In this document: positions 21,385 to 28,415 of the stretch, piece after piece
Layout of the letters: each line of letters starts with the position of its first letter
Position numbering within the stretch: the stretch's first letter is position 1
Assembly: GCA_027622635.1 (NCBI GenBank)
Contig: JAQBYK010000001.1
Location: forward strand, 1 to 29,692
DNA length: 29,692 bases
Source: a bacterium
GTDB taxonomy: Bacteria; Patescibacteriota; Gracilibacteria; UBA1369; LOWO2-01-FULL-3
Direction of reading: 5' to 3'
Notes under the pieces: generated by a model
The model's database searches: none
What the model was told of the DNA's origin: nothing
The model's input: the letters and a program-made list of their open reading frames with translations, nothing else
Made by a program: the position numbers and the translations under genes

Positions 21385-21837
21385 CTAAGTCAAAACCTTC
21401 TTAGCCCATTTCTCCATTTCGTTTTCCTGCTTATCTGTCTTATGACCAAAACCGAAACAGTGAAGCAAACCGTGCACAAATAGGATTTCAATTTCACGTT
21501 TCAAATCATGCCCCTTTTTTTTGGCTTGTTTCTTAGCCGTATCAACTGAAATGAAGATATCTCCTGCAATTATATCGCCCTTCTCAGATTCATGCTCGGT
21601 TACCTCGAGATAGGCAAAAGAAATAACATCAGTCGGACTGTTTTTTCTGCGATACTCTCCGTTCATTGCCTTAATGGTTTCATCATTTATCAAAACCAAA
21701 TCAATAAGACCATTCCGATTGTTTAGTTTCTTATCAATCTTGGAGCGAAGAATTTCATAAAACTTCTCTATTCTTCTTTTGAATAGAGTTTTCGTAACTT
21801 TTTCTTCTGTTTCGTTTGTAAACCCAAATTTCAGCAT
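21385..21837 (-). CDS. ybeY: endoribonuclease YbeY
   Basis: 150 residues. YbeY is a zinc-dependent RNase needed for 16S rRNA 3'-end maturation and ribosome quality control. The signature HGLLHCFGFGH (H-x3-H-x5-H, three zinc ligands) is intact. The conserved strand region LINDETIKAMNGEYRRKNSPTDVISFAY and the GDIIAGDIFIS segment are also present. It follows the GH18-like gene by 4 bp and precedes the cysteine-triplet gene by 6 bp. Confidence 0.92.
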   Translation of the reverse strand: MLKFGFTNETEEKVTKTLFKRRIEKFYEILRSKIDKKLNNRNGLIDLVLINDETIKAMNGEYRRKNSPTDVISFAYLEVTEHESEKGDIIAGDIFISVDTAKKQAKKKGHDLKREIEILFVHGLLHCFGFGHKTDKQENEMEKWAKKVLT

Positions 21838-21841
21838 AAAT

Positions 21842-22813
21842 CTATCTTAACCAAAGCATGTTATACACCTGCCATTCCTCATCGTCAATTTCCCAATAAG
21901 GATATATTGCAACTCCGGCAAAATTATTCTCATTGCTCCTTATATTATTTAATCCTGCCAAAATTCCTTTAAGTCCATTTTCAATATTTTCTATTTCAGG
22001 ATCATAAGCCTCAGTCTTTTCATTATAAGCGGGGATACCAACAAAAAGCTCTTTCCCATCAAGCAAATTGCTTAACCAGATGGTCTGTTCTTTGACTAGC
22101 CAAATGTATAACCAGTCACGATCAATGCCCGTATCATAGGCCATTACTACAATTTGATCTGCGTAATCCGCAACATTGAGATAGTTAACTTCGGAATTAT
22201 AATTCTTAAATTCATGAATATTTTTGGTCATCCAAATTAGGGATTGAGGAATGAACTCCGCAAGTGCAACGGAAATAGTTTTTTCTTCCAGCATTAATCC
22301 CCTACTCTCTTTTAAGAGTTCAATAAAAGCAAGGTCACCGTCCCAAACCGGTTCAATATCAAAATGAATCCCATCAAAACCAACCAGACCGGACAAGATC
22401 ATAGATTGTTTAGCAATCTCATGTCGCACATCAGCGTTGTCAAGATCAACATTTCCTCTTATTTGTCCAAGCCAGGCCTGATAACTGATGTTGGGATTAA
22501 TGGCTTTAACTCTATCAACAAAGCTAATTGCATACTCATAAGTTTTTGGATCTATAGATCCGTTCTCTTCAAATGGACCGGAATGCACAAAGACTGTGTC
22601 AATTTCATTTTGGTCTAAATTTTTTACAAGAGCCTCGATTTCTTCATCAGTTTTTTCTTCACCAACCCAACTGTGTCCGAGCCAAACAGCGTTATGACCC
22701 GTATTAAAAAAAGATCCCGGTCGATTAGAAGAAAAACCAATTACAAAAATCCATATTGCCAAAAAAAGAATAAAAATAACTCCCAAAACAGTGATTTTCC
22801 ACCAACTACGCAT
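21842..22813 (-). CDS. GH18-like glycoside hydrolase, membrane-anchored
   Basis: 323 residues: one N-terminal membrane anchor (about residues 6-28), then a TIM-barrel-like body. The catalytic region is GFDGIHFDIEP with D147, D152 and E154, close to the GH18 DxxDxDxE motif, and a later strand has VVMAYDTG, the family's M-x-Y-D. GH18 members hydrolyse chitin or peptidoglycan N-acetylglucosamine links. The first Asp pair is slightly altered (DGIHFDIE). It probably faces the outside and trims wall or surface glycans, which fits the neighbouring surface protein. The start overlaps the upstream spoU gene by 8 bp. Confidence 0.7.
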   Translation of the reverse strand: MRSWWKITVLGVIFILFLAIWIFVIGFSSNRPGSFFNTGHNAVWLGHSWVGEEKTDEEIEALVKNLDQNEIDTVFVHSGPFEENGSIDPKTYEYAISFVDRVKAINPNISYQAWLGQIRGNVDLDNADVRHEIAKQSMILSGLVGFDGIHFDIEPVWDGDLAFIELLKESRGLMLEEKTISVALAEFIPQSLIWMTKNIHEFKNYNSEVNYLNVADYADQIVVMAYDTGIDRDWLYIWLVKEQTIWLSNLLDGKELFVGIPAYNEKTEAYDPEIENIENGLKGILAGLNNIRSNENNFAGVAIYPYWEIDDEEWQVYNMLWLR

Positions 22814-23339
22814 TTTTCAATTTCTTTAAAGCATCATAAACTATAATCCCATAACACACCGCAACATTCAAAGAATTTGCTCTGCCAAGCATAGGTACTG
22901 AAATAGCCATATCAACATGCTCCATCAATTCATCAGAAATTCCTTCAACTTCATGGCCCAGCACAAAGCAAACAGGAAAATCATACTCAGCTTCTGAATA
23001 ATCAACTGCACCTTCCGCAAGCTCTACAGCCACAATCTTAATCCCAGCACATTTAAGTTTCTTAACAAGTTTGATCGCATCATCATGATGTTCAAACGGA
23101 ACCAATTCTTCAGCGCCAAGGGCGGTCTTGGAAATCTCATTTCGAGGAGGAAAACCGGTAAAACCACATAAATATAGTTTTTTTAATAAAACTGCGTCAG
23201 AGGTCCTAAAAATAGATCCTACGTTGTAAAGGCTTCTAACATTCTCCAGTAAAACATAAAAGTCAGATCGCTTTTTGCTCTTGAGTTCGGAAATCGAAGG
23301 CTTCATTTTTTGAATGTCCTCATGCTCAATTTTCTTCAT
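22806..23339 (-). CDS. SpoU/TrmH-family RNA 2'-O-methyltransferase
   Basis: 177 residues, a SPOUT-fold methyltransferase. Motif 1 ENVRSLYNVGSIFRTSDA, motif 2 CFVLGHEVEGISDE and motif 3 SVPMLGRANSLNVAVCYGIIVYDAL form the knotted SAM site, with the usual catalytic arginine (R40) and SLNV. It lacks the N-terminal RNA-binding domain of the long RlmB form, so it is a short TrmL- or TrmH-like enzyme. Target RNA unknown. It overlaps the FG-GAP gene upstream by 14 bp and the GH18 gene downstream by 8 bp, so the three are translationally coupled. Confidence 0.88.
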   Translation of the reverse strand: MKKIEHEDIQKMKPSISELKSKKRSDFYVLLENVRSLYNVGSIFRTSDAVLLKKLYLCGFTGFPPRNEISKTALGAEELVPFEHHDDAIKLVKKLKCAGIKIVAVELAEGAVDYSEAEYDFPVCFVLGHEVEGISDELMEHVDMAISVPMLGRANSLNVAVCYGIIVYDALKKLKNA

Positions 23340-25407
23340 TAATGGAGTTTATATATTCTAGGGTATTGTTAATCATTTCGTCGAGCTCTTGGGAGCTAAT
23401 ATTGTCGTCCGGCCTAAAATAGTCAGTGTCTTCCAAAATCCCATTTTCTACTGCAAAATTTAGATATCGGGGATACCACCACATGTGTGAAATTTCAGTA
23501 TCTACATCTTCAAAATATGACTTTTGACTAATCAGATCCTGATATGACCCCAGCATTGCAATTAGCTCAAATTTATATTTTGTAGGAACAAGATCGGCAG
23601 CTCCAAGAACTATTTTAAGAGCCTGAATTCTTGTAACCGGGAGATCAGGTTTGAAAGGACTATTTGTTTCATTCATGTAGCCATTAACTAACCCAAGAAT
23701 CGTAGCTGTATTAATATCTTCATAATATTCATTCTCTTTGTGAACATCAGGGTAAAGGATAAGCTGAGGACTTAATTCAATTCCATCAAAAGAAGACATT
23801 GCCATAAAATTAAATAGGCAGAAATCTATATAAGAATAACAATTGTTGATATAGGTAGATTTTTTCTTATAAATATCAAAACTATCAAGCACAATTTTGA
23901 GAAGAGAACCCCTTGAGATTTCGTCACCTCCAACATTTTTTATCGCACGTAAAACTCCATATGGTTCATCATTTCCAAATAAGACAAAGACCTTACCATC
24001 GTTAATAGAGGATTCTCCATCGGAATATCTGGATCCAACAACAAGATCCTCCAAACCATCGTTATTGATATCAAGAGCTTCAAGGGCATACCCAAACCAA
24101 TCATCGAGATTTTCTCCGTGAATGATTGAATCAATATCAAGGTCTGTGACACTATAACTTGTCTCAAATCCACTTTCTTTCCCATAAATTAAATAAACAC
24201 TACCTTCCTCTATGCTTTTACTGAAGTTAATGCCGGGAGCTCCCAGGGCTATATCTACAAATCCATCACCGTTAAAATCTTCCATTTGGACACTTGAACC
24301 CAAGAAAGCCTCACCTAGTGGAGATTTGACTACAACATCGGGCTTTACATCAAAATCACCACCATAAAAAACGGAAACATGAGCATTCTCCTGATTTCCA
24401 AAATAAGGGAACGAGGTGACCACAAGATCATCATGATTATCTTTATTTAAATCATTAACATCTAGAGCAAAGCCAAATAATTCACTTTTTGACTCATCTA
24501 CTATTTCGTAGTCAGGAGTTGTAAACAATAATGAAGCATCTTTGGAGTTTTTTAGATCCAGGTCGTAGTAATAGACTTTACCAGACTGATTATAAACTCC
24601 AACATTTGCTAAGTAAGCACCTATAAACAATTCCTGCTTTCCGTCAGCATCAAAATCACCACTCGCTATTGAGGAGCCAAATCTTTCATTCTTGATATTT
24701 CCATAAATTGTAATATTATGAGGCTTGATTAAGCCATATATTGATCCGAAATAAACAAAAACAATACCAGCATTATCTACGTTACGATTTGATGCAAAAG
24801 GCGCTGATACAATAAGATCATCAAAGTTGTCATTGTTAAGATCAGTAGATTCTGCAGCTAAGCCAAAGCCTGCTCCGGAAAGGCCTCTTCCAACCTCAAA
24901 ATCCGCATTTACCATGTTGAAATCAACCAATTGATTAACCAAATCTGTACCTCCGTACATAACATATATTCTGCCTGAATTCTTTGCATCACCATTTGCT
25001 CTGTATGCACCCATAGCAATATCATCGATGCCATCATAATTATAGTCCCCAACTGAAATAGATGATCCTAATTGATCACCTGCATTTTCCCCATAAAAAA
25101 TAGCATTTTCAATATTTTCATCACCACCAAAAATGATTTTCACAGCACCAACCCATTGTTTACTATTTGAAGCAAATGGTGCTCCAACAGCAAGATCATC
25201 AATCCCGTCTCCATTAAAGTCACCGGAAGCCAGACTGGCTCCGAATTGACCACCGGGAAATTCGCTTAAAAACTCAACCTTTGAATTGATATTGGCTATA
25301 TAAGACTCATAAACCGATTTAACAGCAAAAGATGAAGTACTAAAGCCAAATAATAATACAATTAAAAGAAGCAATGGAAGCTTTAAAATTTTCAAAAAAT
25401 TAAACAT
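23326..25407 (-). CDS. secreted FG-GAP beta-propeller protein with SLH domains
   Basis: 693 residues. An N-terminal signal peptide (residues 1 to about 28) is followed by seven FG-GAP units. Each carries a calcium-loop-like motif: GDFNGDGIDDLAVGAP, GDYNYDGIDDIAMGAY, TDLNNDNFDDLIVSAP, GDFDADGKQELFIGAY, NDLNKDNHDDLVVTSF, EDFNGDGFVDIALGAP and LDINNDGLEDLVVGSR. Seven units fit one complete integrin-alpha-like propeller. The C-terminal 200 residues hold SLH-like blocks (NTATILGLVNGYMNETNSPFKPDLPVTRIQALKIVLGAA; FAVENGILEDTDYFRPDDNISSQEL). It is probably a wall-attached adhesin facing other cells. It has its own promoter at 25437-25465. Confidence 0.85.
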   Translation of the reverse strand: MFNFLKILKLPLLLLIVLLFGFSTSSFAVKSVYESYIANINSKVEFLSEFPGGQFGASLASGDFNGDGIDDLAVGAPFASNSKQWVGAVKIIFGGDENIENAIFYGENAGDQLGSSISVGDYNYDGIDDIAMGAYRANGDAKNSGRIYVMYGGTDLVNQLVDFNMVNADFEVGRGLSGAGFGLAAESTDLNNDNFDDLIVSAPFASNRNVDNAGIVFVYFGSIYGLIKPHNITIYGNIKNERFGSSIASGDFDADGKQELFIGAYLANVGVYNQSGKVYYYDLDLKNSKDASLLFTTPDYEIVDESKSELFGFALDVNDLNKDNHDDLVVTSFPYFGNQENAHVSVFYGGDFDVKPDVVVKSPLGEAFLGSSVQMEDFNGDGFVDIALGAPGINFSKSIEEGSVYLIYGKESGFETSYSVTDLDIDSIIHGENLDDWFGYALEALDINNDGLEDLVVGSRYSDGESSINDGKVFVLFGNDEPYGVLRAIKNVGGDEISRGSLLKIVLDSFDIYKKKSTYINNCYSYIDFCLFNFMAMSSFDGIELSPQLILYPDVHKENEYYEDINTATILGLVNGYMNETNSPFKPDLPVTRIQALKIVLGAADLVPTKYKFELIAMLGSYQDLISQKSYFEDVDTEISHMWWYPRYLNFAVENGILEDTDYFRPDDNISSQELDEMINNTLEYINSINEEN

Positions 25408-25436
25408 ATCAACCAGGAATGATAAAAGGTAGATCT

Positions 25437-25465
25437 ATTATGGTCACTAGAACCTCGATTGTAAA
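25437..25465 (-). promoter_or_regulatory. promoter of the FG-GAP surface gene
   Basis: On the minus strand TTTACA (25465-25460), a 17-bp spacer and CATAAT (25442-25437). The predicted start near 25430 gives a leader of about 23 nt. The TAGACA array begins 12 bp upstream of the -35, so factors bound there could affect this promoter too. Confidence 0.55.
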
Positions 25466-25476
25466 GATGAGTAAAC

Positions 25477-25845
25477 TAGACAGGAGTAGACAATTTAAGT
25501 AAAATCAGGCCGAAATTGTCTAGACAAAGCTTGCCTCTGTCTATAGACATAAATAGACAACAATTATGAATGTAGACAATACTCAAAAGCAGTTCGGTGT
25601 TAGCCGGGAAGGCGCTAGTAGACTATTAAAAGTGTCAATGCGGACACTAGACAGATACATAAAGTCAAAAAAACTGTCTACTCGTACTATAGCGGGGAGA
25701 ATATGGCTTGATAAGGGTGATATTGGGAGGTTTAAGAGTGAGGGGTATGGACAAATTAAAGTAGACAATGTCGACATGTCTACATTGAAAAAGTCTATAG
25801 ACAATCGTAGTAGACAAGTAGACAACGGGGTAGACAGGATAGACA
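25477..25845. repeat. TAGACA site array (17 copies, both strands)
   Basis: TAGACA on the plus strand starts at 25477, 25487, 25521, 25544, 25554, 25573, 25648, 25762, 25798, 25811, 25819, 25831 and 25840. Its complement TGTCTA starts at 25517, 25538, 25675 and 25777. The extended consensus is roughly GTAGACAA. Two copies pair up as palindromes, TTGTCTAGACAA (25516-25527) and TGTCTATAGACA (25538-25549), as expected of a dimeric binding site. The array spans the divergent promoter region and the first half of the gene at 25566. Inside the gene, copies occur in more than one reading frame and on both strands, so protein sequence alone does not explain them. Confidence 0.85.
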
Positions 25846-26237
25846 AGGTGGATGTTTTCGATGGGGATTCGGCTGGTTTTAAAATGCGGAAGAATGATGC
25901 AGAAGGCGGTACATATAAGAAACTTTTCAATGAGCTCCGGGAAGAAATTAAGGAAAAACAGGAGAGACTGGAGATCGCAAATTATAGAGTTGGGCAGTTG
26001 GAAGCCCAGCTCAGAAATAGCATTCCAATGCTTGAGTATCATAGGGAAAACTACGAAAAAAAGCGCTTTGAAGAAAATCTAAATAAAAAACTGGAACAAT
26101 CAACGAATTTAATTAAAAAACTGTCAATAAAACTAAAACAATCGAATTTTATTAAGCGCATATTCATAATTATATTGTTAATAATCCTTGCACTACAGCC
26201 ACTTTGGCTATTACCCCATCTGGATAATATCTTTTGA
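25566..26237 (+). CDS. membrane-anchored HTH (MerR/excisionase-like) coiled-coil protein
   Basis: 223 residues. Residues about 13-55 form an excisionase/MerR-type helix-turn-helix (REGASRLLKVSMRTLDRYIKSK, then a beta-wing IAGRIWLDKGDIGRF). Residues 63-100 are a polar linker of repeating V/I-D-N/R/K units (KVDNVDM, SIDN, QVDNGVDRIDKVDV) encoded by the TAGACA sites. Residues about 119-192 are a strongly charged coiled coil, and 195-217 a membrane helix near the C-terminus, so the HTH probably faces the cytoplasm. The layout resembles chromosome-anchoring proteins such as Bacillus RacA in HTH plus coiled coil, though RacA lacks this membrane helix. It probably binds the TAGACA sites in and before its own gene, for autoregulation or DNA tethering; this is inference. 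Confidence 0.75.
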   Translation: MNVDNTQKQFGVSREGASRLLKVSMRTLDRYIKSKKLSTRTIAGRIWLDKGDIGRFKSEGYGQIKVDNVDMSTLKKSIDNRSRQVDNGVDRIDKVDVFDGDSAGFKMRKNDAEGGTYKKLFNELREEIKEKQERLEIANYRVGQLEAQLRNSIPMLEYHRENYEKKRFEENLNKKLEQSTNLIKKLSIKLKQSNFIKRIFIIILLIILALQPLWLLPHLDNIF

Positions 26238-26828
26238 AATGATATTTATTTTGGTGTTAGGAAAGACACCATTAAATCTGTCTAATATTCCCCCGGGTAA
26301 TTGAAGTATTTTGGTTAATGTTGAGGATTCCCCTATTGCATTGAAAGCATAAGGAGTGGAAAGGATACTGCCATTTAGCAAAATTTGGCCTTGTGGAAGA
26401 GTATCAAATCCGGTTGTCTGATCTGTTATTCTTATGCCATTTACAGATACAGCTTGTGCTCCATACATAAAGAATTCATTAACAAGGTCTACGGCTAATG
26501 CTGTAGTTATATTCCCATCTATTATTACCGATATGCCGGGACCGAAAACAGACAATTTTCCGCCCAATTTCTTGTACTCGGTGATTTCATCTTCAATAGT
26601 ATTGAGTGCCAGATTCTGATCGGCAAGCTGTTCGATTGATAATTTAAGTTCTTGTACTTCACTTGAAAGGTCCTTATTTTTGTCCTTTAAAATGCTCAGT
26701 TCTTGGAAAACATTGCTTTGCCTATCTCTAAGGGATAAATCTATGTTTTCGAAGGAACGGCTTTGTATAGCCACTAAAAATCCGAGTAAAATGGCGGTAA
26801 TCAATATGTATAGTTTCTTATTATGCAT
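26211..26828 (-). CDS. DUF881 family membrane protein
   Basis: 205 residues. One N-terminal membrane helix (about 5-22), a coiled coil (about 35-90), then the extracytoplasmic DUF881 domain: GGKLSVFGPGISVIIDG, DLVNEFFMYGAQAVSVNGIRIT, GQILLNGSILSTPYAFNAIGESSTL. DUF881 proteins (YlxW/YlxX-like) are found in Gram-positive division and wall clusters; function unknown. It is encoded next to a paralogue, 2 bp apart, and its 3' end overlaps the convergent HTH gene by 27 bp. Confidence 0.85.
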   Translation of the reverse strand: MHNKKLYILITAILLGFLVAIQSRSFENIDLSLRDRQSNVFQELSILKDKNKDLSSEVQELKLSIEQLADQNLALNTIEDEITEYKKLGGKLSVFGPGISVIIDGNITTALAVDLVNEFFMYGAQAVSVNGIRITDQTTGFDTLPQGQILLNGSILSTPYAFNAIGESSTLTKILQLPGGILDRFNGVFPNTKINIISKDIIQMG

Positions 26829-26830
26829 TG

Positions 26831-27556
26831 TTATTCGACTAGGTTTAAATAGCTTGTCTTAAGGTCACCATTATAAACAGAGACCGTAAGTCGGTTTTTC
26901 TTTGTAATCTCAAATATAATCTTCGATTCAAGTCGTCTTTTATAAACATTGGGAAGCAAATTCTGATCTAGAAGTCTCTGGAGCATTACCTCGCTGTCGC
27001 CAATAGCAGTAATAACAAATGGGGGGGCGATATGGGAATTATTGACCAAAATAGTAGTTCCAACCGAAGAAATAGGGGACACGGCAACAACTCTTTGATT
27101 ATTTACCGATATGGCTTCTGCACTGGATGCATTCAGTATGTTAACTATGTCACGAACATCGGAAGCCTGGACAAGTCCAAGGTCACTTAATTCAGAACCA
27201 TCCCTTGTAGATAAGGGATTATCATCCAACAATATCTCTAAGCCTCCTCCGGTCACCTCAGTCAAACCAATACTGGCCTTAAGTCCCTCCAATAATTCAA
27301 AATTTGCGGTTTCCGTATGGAGTTCAATGGAGTTTTCCTTGTTTTCTTTGTCTTTACGTAATGAAACTATACGACTTTGCAGATATGATTGATCATTCAG
27401 GAATTCTTTGAGGAGATCATCCCTGGCACTTACCTGATCACTTGGAAAGCTGCCTTCTACGGGGACTTTTGTTCCAAACTGCCAGGTCAGGAGTAGCCCC
27501 ATTACAAAGCCTGTTAACAGAAACGCTAAAAGAAAATTCTTAGTCATTGCATTCAT
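26831..27556 (-). CDS. DUF881 family membrane protein (paralogue)
   Basis: 241 residues, same plan as the next gene: membrane helix at about 8-25, a coiled coil to about 85, then a DUF881 domain (VTGGGLEILLDDNP, DIVNILNASSAEAISVNNQRVV, TTILVNNSHIAPPFVITAIGDSEVM). A longer loop after the first domain strand (SELSDLGLVQASD) distinguishes it. It is probably an extracytoplasmic homo- or hetero-oligomer partner of the downstream copy. Two paralogues in tandem recall the paired arrangement known for this family. It starts at the ATG at 27556; an alternative ATG lies 9 bp inside. It diverges from murI. Confidence 0.85.
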   Translation of the reverse strand: MNAMTKNFLLAFLLTGFVMGLLLTWQFGTKVPVEGSFPSDQVSARDDLLKEFLNDQSYLQSRIVSLRKDKENKENSIELHTETANFELLEGLKASIGLTEVTGGGLEILLDDNPLSTRDGSELSDLGLVQASDVRDIVNILNASSAEAISVNNQRVVAVSPISSVGTTILVNNSHIAPPFVITAIGDSEVMLQRLLDQNLLPNVYKRRLESKIIFEITKKNRLTVSVYNGDLKTSYLNLVE

Positions 27557-27605
27557 ATTACTAAGTAGAGTAGATTATTCAAGCTTGTAACCTGTAAAAA
27601 CACAT

Positions 27606-28415
27606 ATGATCGCCTTTTTTGATTCAGGATACGGAGGGCTCACCGTACTCAAACCGGTTATGGATCTATTGCCGGAATACGATTATTTATACCTTGGAGA
27701 CAACGCAAGGGCACCTTACGGCAACCATAGTGAAGAAAGTATCAAGAAATTTTCGGAACAAGCGGTTAATTACCTTTTTGGTCAAGGTGTGTCGCTAATT
27801 ATTTTTGCTTGTAACACCGCCTCAAGTGTCGCACTGAGGTTCATACAGGAAAAATACCTAAAAGGCTCTAAGGAAGAAGATAGGAAGGTTCTAGGGGTAC
27901 TCATTCCCGTAGCACAGGAAGCAATGAGGAGGACCGGGAACAATAGGGTAGGGGTGATAGGAACAAAGGCAACAATCAATTCAAAAGTTTATGAAAAGGA
28001 AATAAGCAAATTAAATCCGGAAGTGAAGGTTTATTCGAGGGCATGTCCACTTTTAGTGCCATTCATAGAAGAAAACTGGCATCACAAACCTGAGGCTATA
28101 TCAATTCTAAAAAAGTATCTAAAGCCACTAAAATCCTGCAACATAGACACCTTAATACTGGGCTGCACTCACTATCCGTTAATGCAAAAGGAAATTAAAA
28201 AAACGATGAAAAATGTGAATATACTTCAATCAGGCGAAATCACAGCCAAAAGTCTTAGGGATTATTTAGAAAGACACCCCGAAATAGAATCAAAACTTTC
28301 CAAAAACAAAAGCCGGAAGTTCCTAACAACGGACGATCCAAAGTCCTTCAAGGAGTTCACCGAAAAACACTTCGGCATGAAAATTGCCCTACCGGAGAAA
28401 GTTTCTCTAAGCTAA
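27606..28415 (+). CDS. murI: glutamate racemase
   Basis: 269 residues. It converts L- to D-glutamate for peptidoglycan. The two catalytic cysteines are present: C69 in FACNTAS and C187 in LGCTHYPLM. Substrate motifs FFDSGYGGLTV (D6, S7), GDNARAPYG and IGTKATINS also match. Length and all motifs indicate an active enzyme. It is divergent from the DUF881 pair with 49 bp between the starts. Its stop overlaps the end of the convergent DUF2339 gene. With murB it shows that peptidoglycan synthesis is encoded. Confidence 0.95.
   Translation: MIAFFDSGYGGLTVLKPVMDLLPEYDYLYLGDNARAPYGNHSEESIKKFSEQAVNYLFGQGVSLIIFACNTASSVALRFIQEKYLKGSKEEDRKVLGVLIPVAQEAMRRTGNNRVGVIGTKATINSKVYEKEISKLNPEVKVYSRACPLLVPFIEENWHHKPEAISILKKYLKPLKSCNIDTLILGCTHYPLMQKEIKKTMKNVNILQSGEITAKSLRDYLERHPEIESKLSKNKSRKFLTTDDPKSFKEFTEKHFGMKIALPEKVSLS

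Noticed and set aside
25477..25845. CRISPR array
   Set aside because: The repeated unit is only 6-8 bp, irregularly spaced and on both strands, and overlaps a good coding frame; no cas genes are present.
26211..26237. UGA recoded as glycine or tryptophan
   Set aside because: The gene ending at 26237 and hepT both end at TGA at sensible lengths, and Trp/Gly are encoded normally in all enzymes.
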